Of a stretch of 64,000 nt of DNA, positions 21,801 through 33,800 are shown in pieces. Both the position numbers and the translations under genes were made by a program. Origin of the DNA: Ciona savignyi (Eukaryota; Chordata; Ascidiacea; Phlebobranchia; Cionidae); assembly GCA_000149265.1 (NCBI GenBank), contig CH003028.1, positions 1,419,082 to 1,483,081 on the forward strand, in the 5' to 3' direction. Every line of letters begins with the position of its first letter. The first letter of the stretch is position 1. The notes beneath the pieces are model-generated. The model made no database searches. It was given only the letters and a program-made list of their open reading frames with translations, and was not told the origin of the DNA.

Positions 21801-24800
21801 TTACTGTGTGCTTAAGCAAACCAATTAAATTTTTTAACCAATTATATTAATGGGTTGTCTAAATTAAACAACATATCTCATTATTCAGACTATATAATAG
21901 CTCCCGCAATCTTTATTCTGACAGTTGGTATAATAGCCTAGAGCCACAAATTGTTTTCTAAATGTGGCATAATAGTTTGTCTATGATGTCACAGACTCCA
22001 GGTTGAAAATTCCCACCAATCAGAGGAAATCTCAAGTTTACGAATAGTGGAGGCGGGATTGCGGTTGGAACTAGAACATCATTGTGAAGTTATGCAGAAT
22101 AAGGATGAGGAAATATCAAGGTGGTAATGCTTGGCTCTTTATATGTTGGAAACTATTGTTAGATTCATTTTATGGATAATTTCTTTATTAGATTACAAAG
22201 ACAAATGAAGGAAAATGTGTCAAAATTAACTTTGATCAAGAGAGATTTGAAGAACAAGACACAGAGATTAAATGTCTCAGAATCTCAGGTATATTTGTTG
22301 TAAGATTACATTATCATTAATTATTTAGCAATCTTGCATACTCCCCTATAATGGAATTGACATTTTAAAATAGTGTTTTGGAATGGCCCTTTTTAATCTT
22401 TCCAACAATTTTATGGCCAGTTAGGAAATAACAGTTAGTTTTATCAAAATGTTGAAATGATTTTTACAAAAAAGCTTTAAGCGGGTTTACTTGACAGCAG
22501 GTAAAATACTTCTGAGTTATCGGTGTTTTATGTTTTTCTCATTTCTTACCAATTTTTTTTACATCTGTCCAGATGAAGCAGCAATTAAAAGAATTGGAAA
22601 AACTTGCCACAGTACAAGATCTGCAGTTGGAAATCGAGTCTTTGTCAAAAGCTGCTACTGAAATGAGAGTGAAATATGAAGCTGATATCAAGGAGCATCA
22701 AAATGATGTGGAGAATAAAACCCAGGACATATTGAGGTGAGCATTATGATAGGATAAGATAGGATTATCATGTTTATCCCATTAATGGTCAAATGTAATG
22801 AGCTTAACAACCGGGCAATTGTCAAATCACCTTGCGCCCACTGTCCGGTTACCAGAGCTACTGCAGTTTGTTGTGTATGATTCAGACGTTCCTTCAATAT
22901 GACAGAATCTATCATTTTACTTGGTTCAGGCACAATCTGTTAAGTGGCTAGATTAAGGAAACAACTGACTAGCTAGCAACCAGTTTTAAACCTGCACCCT
23001 TCGACTGAAAGACGACGCACTGGCCCACCAATCTAATCTGTCATTACGATAGGTTTAGATAGTTTTGGTTGACAACACGCAAAGATGTATGTCCAACTGT
23101 TTAAGACATTTTTCAACTCAGTGATATCTAAGTGGTTGTCCAAATTGAACAACATATCTCATTATCCAGACAATTAAATAGGTCCAGCAATCTTCATTCT
23201 GACTGTTGGTATAAAAGCTTGTATTCACCTATTATCCGCCAAATGTGTTGTAACATTATGTGTATGATGTCACAGACTCCAGGTTGAAACTTCCCACCAA
23301 TCGGATGAAATCTCAAGTTTACGAATAGTGGAGGCGGGATTGCGGTTGGAACTAGAACATCATTCTGAAGTTATGCAGAATAAGGATGAGGAAATATCAA
23401 GGTGGTAATATTTTGCTCTTTATATGTTGAAGACACTTGGTGGATTCGTTTTATGGATGATTTCTTTATCAGATTACAAAGAGAAATGAAGGAAAATGTG
23501 TCAAAATTAACTTTGATTAAGAGAGATTTGAAGAACAAGACACAGAGATTAAATGTCTCCGAATCTCAGGTATATTTCAAGTTAGATTATATTAACATTT
23601 AAAATAATACCTTTAGTTTACCTTAATTTTTGTTTCCATGATGAAAACAGGAAACAAAAACTTTGTTAAAAATTTGAAAAACAAAAAAAAATGGCAAAAC
23701 AACGGTCGTTAAAACACATAAAAAATAATCAATTATTAAGTTTTGATATATTTAGACCAGTGTTTCCCAACCTCAGTCCGCGGTCTCAAATGAGTCCGTG
23801 GAAGGTTTAAATGAGTCCGCAAGCTCATCAACAATTTGCATAACTTTTATTTGTTTTTTGATCGTTATAAACAGCAGTGATATGTTTTTTATAAATGAGA
23901 CATTGTAACTCAAGGTAATTTTAAGTTTGTAGTAGTGTATCGTATGCACATAATCCAGTTACGCTACACTTTTGACTTATGCTAATTAAAAATTGTTGCA
24001 CTTTGAGTCCGCAAAGACTTTCGCTGGTAAGGAAATAGTCCGCGACCAAAAAAGGTTGGGAAACGCTGATTTAGACGTTTATGCAAATTTGACGTTTGGT
24101 TACCATTCAGTGATTTGGGCTTCTTAACTGTCGTTTAAAACACATGTTTAATGGACATATATCCAAACTGGCTAGGTTCATATTGAATATAATTTTGGCA
24201 AATATAACAATTAGCAAGTTAAAATTAAAGCACATTTATTGCTGGCTATTTATCTTGTTTTTTATAACTTTTTCATCATTTCTTACCATTCTTTCTACAT
24301 CTGTCCAGATGAAGCAGCAATTAAAGGAATTGGAAAAACTTGCCACAGTACAAGATCTGCAGTTGGAAATCGAGTCTTTGTCAAAAGCTGCTACTGAAAT
24401 GAGAGTGAAATATGAAGCTGATATCAAGGAGCATCAAGATGATGTGGAGAATAAAACCCAGGACATATTGAGGTGAGCATTGGTGCCTGGATAGAATAGA
24501 TTGTTATTTATATTTCACAAGTGGGAAAATTAAATTCCTAAACACAAGTCTATGATTGTAATTCTAAATTAAAAGTCAAACGACAAGTTTTTGACTTTGA
24601 TTACTCGTACATTGTATTCAGCTTTCACAATGTTTTCATAAGTGTTACTGTGTACCTAAGTAGGCCATTTTATATATCTTTTAACTTTGTGGCATCCTAT
24701 GTGTTGTCCAAATTTAAATTCATGTCTGATTATCCATACACTGTTGTAGCTGCTGCAACTCGACAGTGTATATGAGGACATACCACTTATCGTCAAAACC

Positions 24801-27800
24801 ATCATTGTAATGTGTTGTAACAATTTGTTTATGATGTCACAGACTCCAGGTTGAAAATTCCCACCAATCAGAGGAAATCTCAAGTTTACGAATAGTGGAG
24901 GCGGGATTGCGGTTGGAACTAGAACATCATTGTGAAGTTATGCAGAATAAGGATGAGGAAATATCAAGGTGGTAATATTTGGCTCTTTATATGTTGAAGA
25001 CTCTTGGTAGATTCATTTTATGGATGATTTCTTTATCAGATTACAAAGAGAAATGAAGGAAAATGCAAAAGAGTTAACTTCAATCAAGCGAGATTTGAAA
25101 AACAAGACTGAAAAATTAAATGTTTCCAGATCTCAGGTATATTCTGTACTTGATCTTAAAGTTGTTTTGAGCTTTTTCTTCATAATATATCTCCTCACAC
25201 ATAAAATAACTTGGGTGGATGCATGTGGACTTAAAGTCACCTTGGGAGTTAATGTGCTTTCCATTAAACCATGGAAGTAAACGTTAAAGATAAAAAAATA
25301 AGATTTTAATAAAACAGGTACCGGTACCAAAATTATGTATTTTATTGCCAAGATATATGGTTTAATATTTATCAAATTTTATTAGTTGGTTTTTCATTTT
25401 TTTTAACTATAGACACATAATGCATTGGTGGTAAATCTAATTAAAATTTGCATCAGTCTTACACTGTCTTATCGGTAAAATTTGTAACTTTTACAGTGGT
25501 CCACTCACAGATATCAGTTAACTGATATGATGTTCATATTTTTGTTTAGTTTCAAATGCAATTAGACGATCGTGAAACTGCAAAAGGTTTGCAGTTGGAA
25601 ATCGAGTCTTTGTCAAAAGCTGCTACTGAAATGAGAGTGAAATATGAAGCTGATATCAAGGAGCATCAAGATAATGTGGAGAATAAAACCCAGGACATAT
25701 TGAGGTGAGCATTAAGATAGCTGGGATGTTGTTGGTACTGCCTGGTTAATTGTAATGTAATATATTAATTTATACTGTTTTGTTAATTAATGCAGTTTTT
25801 TGTGTATGATTCAGACGTTCCTTTAATTTGGCAGAATCTATCATTTTACTTGGTTCAGGCACAATCTGTTAAGTGGCTTGATCAAGGACACAAATAATCA
25901 CATTATTTCCTCTTAAATGTTTTAGCTAAGTTTAGTTTAGTTTATTCACTTTTTGCCATAGTATTAAATAATGGAAAATGAAGCAAATTACGGTTTGTGA
26001 ACTGGAAAAGACAGCAAAACAAACAGTTGTTAAAACATGTCATTTAAAAAAGGGATATAAAGAAATACAGTGGTCGCGGCCTAAACTTAGAAGAAAAACG
26101 TAACAACAAAAAATAATATGAAAACAAAAATTTATTATGACTAAACAGCATGGAATTTAGTGGTTAGGTTAAGGATTAATGAAACCATTCCGGTCACAAC
26201 CAAACATAAGCTTTGTCAGATATTTTTAAGACATATCCATCCCAGTATGCAGACAGAGATGGAAGAACTGAGAGAAACGATTAAAACATTGGAAGAATCT
26301 CGCAACAACTTGATGACCAAGTTAGAGGAACAGGTGCATTTGGATAGGATATTCATGTTTTTTCCTTGTATGGAAAAATGCGTGGGGGTTATCACCTCCT
26401 GCCCCACCATCGAGGTACTGGAGCTATTGCAGTGTGTTATATATATGTTTAACATGTTCTATCAATTTTGTTAGAACCCATTGATCCACTGGGTTCAGTC
26501 AATGTCTATAAAGTGCCCTGCCTAAGTACACAACTGACTAGCTAGCGATCAGTTTTGAATCTATTTCAAACTTACCTCAAAACACAAATGGATAAACGAG
26601 TGCATTAGCAAAGGATATTTGGGTTTATCCTCTTGAATGGGAAGTTTATTTGTAACTTGGGCTGGCAATCTGGTGGGTAACAGTCCATCATTTCAAAAAT
26701 TCCTCCTAAACAAAATACATCTCAAATATCTTTAAAAGAAATATATATATGAAATTTTTTGTATATTTTAGTGATCATTGAAACATTAAGCATGGTGGTA
26801 ACAATTTTTTTTAAACTTTCTTTCCATTTTTTCCAGTACCCTACACATTTATAGGATAGGATATTTATGTTTATACCATGAATGGGAAAACGTAGATTAC
26901 GTTGCGCCCTTAGTCGGGGTAACAGAGCTATTTCAGTGTGTTATATAACGCACTAACCGATGCGCTATATGGCGGGATGTATACACCACATTGGCCACTG
27001 TAATGCAACTAAAGTGTTAATTCATACAGAATAAAGTTGTTGTCCAAGCCACACAGTTGCGTGAAAGCAATCAATCAGCCAAGCAAGAAATCGCTAATTT
27101 AAGGTGATCATGTTTTCCCTACTCTCAATTGTGTTGCTCTGTTTTTAATAAAAAATTAATGGTCACAGCTCTGTTTTGTGAAAAATTTAATGCTCACAGC
27201 TAAGTATTCAAAACTGTAACAGATGGAAGATAGTTTGGGTCAATATATTCTAATGGGTGTGATGCGAGCTTTATATGTTCCAAACCGATTGACTTGGTGG
27301 GTTGGTACACTTTTCAGTCGAAGGGTTGATTGTTCGAAAGTGTTTGCCACCTAGTTAGTTGTGTCCTTGGGCAAGGCACTCAACATACATTATCTGGACC
27401 CGGTATCATTGCCTGTATGACGTGTTCTACCAAATTAAAGGACTGTCTCTATTATACACAATACACTAAACTAGATCTGTTAACATGACGGTGTGTGCGA
27501 GGTGATGTGACTATTAAACGTCACTTGCGTTTTCCAATTCACAGAAACAAAGCATGAATATCGTATCCTATCCACAAGTATTATAAATTACCTCGTACCC
27601 ACAGACACATTGCTAGAAATGCTATTATGATGCAAACAATATTTTAGGAAGATTGTATCGACCGTGAACAGTGAAAGCTTGCAAATGGAAAAGAAGAACA
27701 ACCTGAATAAAGTGAGTTGATATTGTCCCTCTGTTATGTTGGTATAATGCGTTTTGGTCAACGTGGGTGGGACAAGGACAATAGGGTAAATACCAGATTA

Positions 27801-30800
27801 CCTTATGCATATATTCACCCTCACCCACTGTATTAAAGTCGAGAAAACAATATGCGCAACCTGACACAACCAGGGTGTCCTGGAGAAAATTATACTGTAA
27901 TACAATACAAGGAATGTATGCCATAAAATGATTCCAATAAAAAAATTCAGTGAAAAATTCATACTTGGCCCTTTATTTATCCCTTAGAGCTAAGACCATG
28001 CCACTATGTTGATAAGAACCAATGTGCGCAAACATGTAAATATGCATTAATATGTTAATATGTTTAGCTTAGTAAGTGAATGCATTAAATTATAGACAAC
28101 ACAATGTAATCGCTTCAGTAACCCAACAGTGGGTGTTAGGTAATGGGATGATATGATGGTTTTTAAATACTCCCCTTGCACTTTTTTATTCATGGAGATA
28201 AAACATAAGTATCCTAATATTAACTCAAAAAAATAAAAAAAGTCCTACAGTTAAAAGTGTTTCAAATTAAAGTTTCCATATATTATGTAACTGCTATGTA
28301 AATGTGTAAATTAGTGATTTGTAAAATCTTGTGCTAGAAAACCTTAAGCGAAACCTCGAGAAAGGTAACGGTTTTACTGAAAGAAAATGAAGAACTGAAG
28401 AAATGCATGGTGGAGTCTGATGATCAGATTGAAACATTAAGGTTGGTGATGTGTTGATCATGGCTGATCATCATGGGATTGTTTTTTAGTTTAGCTTCTG
28501 TTATCTCTGTATTTTTTTTATTTTTCATGTTATGTTCTGGTCTCGTAGCGTTTTAGGATCACCTCGCGTCCACTTGTTGTGTCTTCAATTTAGCAGAACC
28601 CATTAATCCGCTGGGTTCAGGCAATGTGCGTTAAGTGCCTTGCCCAAGGACACAACCGACTAGGACTAGCTAGCCTACAGTTTCGAATCTGCAACCCTTC
28701 GGCCGAAAGACGGTGCACTAAACCACTAGGCTAATCGATCGTACTTAAACGGCTGTTAAAACAATTTCCAACATTTATAGCTAGTTTATTGATTTATACT
28801 ATGTTCCCACTATTAAGTTGCTGCAAATAGTGCAGTGCTGTGGGTAGTAGATATGGTGCTTAGGTCGACCTAATAATACAAGCAACATCCATTGTATACC
28901 CAAGGTCACAACCGACTATCTTGCAACTGGTTTTAATCCTACAACCTTTTAGCTAATAACACGACTTGCTTACTCTATATTATAATTAAAGGAACAAACA
29001 AAAGTTAAATAAATATAAAAGTAACATCAACATATTTCAACCATTCATCAACAGAGGAACCATCCATTCAATGGAACACATGCACCATGAGCATTCAACG
29101 ATGGAAGCCAAAAGTCAGGTGGACATTTTATAATTTGTATATGATAACTTGTTAGAATAGGATATTTCTGTTTATTCAATAAGATTATGCGAAGATACCA
29201 CATACTTTTCGTCAAGGCTTAGGAGTAATAGTTTTGGTTTAAAAGCGGCCACGTTTTGCTATACTCACACAAATAATTTATTGAATTTTATACATATTTT
29301 ACCAACGTTTCCCGCTTTTTTCTTGTTTTCAATCATTTATGGAGGCATGTTGCGTGTTTTTATTAAACTAAATTATAACTACTAAATTATAAGGAAAAGA
29401 AACTAAATTATAACTACCATCGGTAGCATTATTAAATGGGTAACTGTTAAATTACCTTGGGCCTAACCCCAAGTTACTGGTGCTATTACAGTATATCGTA
29501 TATAATTTGCATGTTTCTTATTCACCTGTTAATGCAATAAATTGAGTTGTCATCTACTAAGTGCCTTGCCAAAGAACATCGCCATCTAGGCATAAGGTAA
29601 TCTGACAATTTCTTATTATATAATCCTAATGTTTTTACACCGTGGGGATAAACAAGTATGTCCTACATTACATCCAGACAAATGCATTCATTATAACCAG
29701 TGCTATGTACCAGGCCAAAATAGAAGAGATGGGAAAACAACTGCAAATCCAACAGGCACTGATTAAAAAACACAAATCCGAAAGCGTTCATTTCTCCAGT
29801 GAAAACAAGCAAAAAGATGTTATTGTGGAAAGGTTTTCACCAAAATAATTTTTCTGTTCTTTATATTTTGATTTATTTAGGGTAAAAATAAGGCAAAAAT
29901 ATTAAAAAAAGGTAAAAAAGATAAATTAGGGTAAAATAAGGGTTTATTGTATTATAATTGCTCATGCTCACATATGAGTAGTCAAAGCTATTACAGTGTT
30001 TTGATAGTTGATTCATTTATAGTTTTGCGGCTGGTTGTTAATCAACTGAATTCATTAATGGGTGGTTTCCAAAAACATCATGTGAGAGGACTCCAGTAAT
30101 GACTTTAATCAAATGTCAGAGCTATAACTGTGTATGGATAATTAATTTATTTAAATTGTAATGAAAGGGTATGGCAAGCTATCTTAATATGGTAGAATTG
30201 CTGCAGCTGATATAGCTTTACCATACCCACCTTGGAATTTTACAATATACTGTTGATTGTATCAATCGATGTACTACATCTTGAAGTTTACAACCATTAT
30301 AACATTAAACATAATTCCCAGCCTGCAGACAGAGATGGAAGAACTGAGAGAAACAATTAGAACATTGAAAGAATCTCGCAACAACTTGAAGACCAAGTTA
30401 GAAGAACAGGTGCATTAGGATAGGATATTCGTGTTGTATGGAAAATACATTGGGGTTATCACCTCATGCCCACCGTCAAGGTACCGGAGCTATTGCATTG
30501 TGTTGTATATATATTTGATATGTTCCATTAATTTTTGTAGAACCCATTAATTTTGGTTCAGTCAATGTATATAAAATGCCTTTCCCAAGGGCACAACAAA
30601 CTAGCTAGCGATCAGTTTCGAATTGATTTCAAAATTAGGTCAAAACACGAATGGATAAGATATAAACCAACATATTGTATTGACTAATACATCTATGGCA
30701 TAGGTATTGACATTTGCTAATATTTTATTTGCCAATTCTCTTTGCAATACATCTTACTCATATTTCATTCAACACAGAATAAAGTTGTTGTCCAAGCCAC

Positions 30801-33800
30801 ACAGTTGCGTGAAAGCAATCAATCAGCCAAGCAAGAAATCGCTAACTTAAGGTGACAATGTTGGAACATTAAGCATGAAAAAACTTAAAAAACACTTAAT
30901 AAAACACGTATCAGCATCCACATATGCTGGAAATAGCATGATTTAAAAGTACAACACAGACAAGGCGTGTAGTGTTTTAAAGTTAAAAAAACACACTGTA
31001 TCCTAAAAAATATGTGGTCCCTTTTGTGAACGGTATTNNNNNNNNNNNNNNNNNNNNNNNNNNNNNNNNNNNNNNNNNNNNNNNNNNNNNNNNNNNNNNN
31101 NNNNNNNNNNNNNNNNNNNNNNNNNNNNNNNNNNNNNACATTTTCTGTAACTTCAAACATAACACATGCTAATAGCTGAGTTTTTGGAGCTATTTTAGTT
31201 AATTTGGGTTATAATATCTTTTAAAAAGCCGAGCTTAATTCACCCTGTACCTACAGAAACGAATGCCATTATGATCTAAACAATATTCCAGAAAGATTGT
31301 TTCAACCGTGAGCAGTGAAAGCTTGCAAATGGAAAAGGAGAACAAACTAAATATAGTGAGTTGATATTGTCACATAACTCACAACTTTATGTTGATATGC
31401 TTTAGAGGATGCAAACGGATTTGAAATGTTTAGGTTGTTTAAGGTTAAACCTTTCAATCTGTTATTATCAAACTTAACCACTAAACCACACAGCTAGACT
31501 AATGAATCCATCCTAACCAGTGTTATGTACCAGGCTAAGTTAGAAGAGATGGAAAGACAGCTGCAAAGTTTTCAAGCGCTGGAAGAAAAATACAAATCTG
31601 AGATCATTTATTTATCAAATGAAGTCAAACGAAAAACAGTTGCTGTGAAAAGGTTTATGTCTTATGTCCTTTCATTGTAATAGTATTTTTTATCCGCATA
31701 TGGATGGTCAATCCATTTAAAATTATGCCGCGTAAAAAAATAGGCTAACTAACAGTTGCAATAACAAGAATGCAATGTGTGGAAAAACTAGCTTTTAACG
31801 GCCATCAGACCACAAGCCAAAAGCTTTTGGGATCGTAATCAGGATTTGTGTTCTTGGACAAGTCACTTAGCGAGTGCTGCCTGAACCCAGTGGTTATATG
31901 GTTTAAACAAAAAGTTGATCATTTTTGTATTGTATTCAACTAACTATAACATCTTTAGTAAACCGACGGCATGGTTGTGTTCTGAAGGAACAAGACGAAA
32001 TAAATTGCTAGATAAATGATTGTATTAGATAATAACAATATCTGACATAATTTTATTATATCTTGCCTATTATAAGATTTAATTTTAAGGTCTGACCGGT
32101 TGGCTTGTTGCATTTGTACATCGCCTTTCAGCCAAAGGTTTGCAGGTGCGAAACTGACTGCCAGTTAGTTGGTTGTGTCCTTGGGCAAGGTACTTAACAG
32201 ATATTGTCTAAACCTAGTGGAATGATTGATGATTTCGAACCGCATTAAGCAGTCATCTAATTCATACACAACACTCTGCAATAGCTCCAGTATCCCGACA
32301 GCGGGCGTGAGGTGATTTGACGATTGCCCATGTGTTATACCCCTTGGTTTTTTCATTCACGAAAATAAACAAAAATATCCTATCCTCAGTTTATTAATGC
32401 ATACAATAGTTTGCAATAAATGTGCTTTGCCATTTTTCAGTAAAGCAGAGAAGCGGAAAGTAAAACGAACTTCACGAAAATTGACAACACCTGGTGATTA
32501 TGAAGAAGAGATTGTGACATCAGAAGATGATTGTGATGTCACAATTGAAAAGTAAGCTTTGTAAAATTGTTGGATCGGATATTCATTTAATCTTGTGAAT
32601 GGGAAGACACAATAGGCAATAAAACATGACAATTATCAGATAACATCGTGCCCACCATCGAGTTGCAGAAGCTATTGCTGTGTGTTGCGTATGATTTGGA
32701 CAATCCTTTAATTTGGTAGAACCATTAATCCTCTAGGTTCAGGCAATGTATGTTAAGTGACTTGCCCAAGGACACAACCGACTAACTAGCAACCAGTTTT
32801 AAACCTGCAACCCTTCGGATAAAAGGCTTCGCACTAAACCGCCAGAACAATCGGTCGGACAAATATGATAGTGACCAGTTTCAAACCTGCAACCTTGTTG
32901 ACATTGCAGGACTGATGCAGGTTGTCAAACGACGAGTTGTGGTGAAAGTTGGGTAGAAGATCAAACCACTCTTCCATTGAGCTTCCAGCAAGATTTGCAT
33001 TCGGAGGTAAATCGTTTGCATATTTCCCTCTAAGGGCAACAGCACTACACATATCAAATTACAGATAAAAATGTGATAATTGGTTACACCCCGTAGTTTC
33101 TTTGCAATGGGGGTTAATGTTTGTGGGCGGCCATTTTAATTCACCTGGTGCGGCACAACAGAATATGTTATATTTATATCTTTAATATATTTGAGTGCCG
33201 TAAATCCTCTATTTGATCCCCACTATGAAAAAAGGTTTTAAAAATAGAGCACCACCCTATAATTGAACGCCACCTCTAACCGCCATTTTGACATTCATTA
33301 TGCTAATTAGTAATAAAAGGTTTGGTACATGACAAAATAAGAATTGCCCAATAAAAAATTTACCAGTATATCAACAGAAAAAATGCTACCCTTTAATTAA
33401 ATACCACCTTTTATAGATGGCCCTATAAGAGAATGGTTAAAAAATAGAGTCTCATGCATGGCATTCAATTAGAGGTGTTATGGTAAATTGAAAAATACAC
33501 AAATAGTTATGTTGTATATGATTTAGACCAGGGGTGGGCAATTTCTATAGACAGATGTGGGAAAATAAAGTCGTTGGTGGGCCGGATTATTACATAAATA
33601 GTATTGAATATCTTAATTACAATATGGGTAGATACAGTCTACGGGCCGTCAAAATCCATTTATGGGCTGGACCTGGCCCGAGGGTCATATGTTGCCCATT
33701 CCTGATTTAGAGTGTACTTATGGTTTATCCTATGCATTCAGGCGAGGTAAATGCCTTGCCGAAAGACTCAAATGATTAACTGGGAACTGGTTTCCATTCA

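Larger units (their letters stand above)
19150..25704 (+). repeat. tandem array of five three-exon cassettes in the CEP290-like gene
   Basis: Each cassette holds exon A (126 nt), B (97 nt) and C (164 nt), together 387 nt or 129 residues, entering and leaving at phase 2, so copy number can change without a frameshift. A/B/C: 19433-19558, 19630-19726, 20001-20164; 20705-20830, 20902-20998, 21282-21445; 21995-22120, 22192-22288, 22573-22736; 23276-23401, 23473-23569, 24309-24472; 24843-24968, 25040-25136, 25550-25704. Genomic period is about 1.27-1.29 kb for the first three steps and 1.57 kb for the fourth, which has gained a MITE and lacks the SINE. Exons and introns of copies 1-4 are nearly identical, so the expansion is recent or homogenised. 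Confidence 0.95.
26246..31652 (+). repeat. second duplicated exon block in the CEP290-like gene
   Basis: Exons 26246-26333, 27030-27103, 27648-27711 and 29714-29832 recur as 30322-30409, 30778-30851, 31292-31355 and 31534-31652 with the same lengths (88, 74, 64 and 119 nt) and phases. The first block has two further exons, 28338-28441 and 29055-29118, without counterparts in the second. The pair together is 168 nt and leaves the frame unchanged. Exon divergence is greater than among cassettes 1-4 and grows towards the last exon, so this duplication looks older. Confidence 0.92.
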
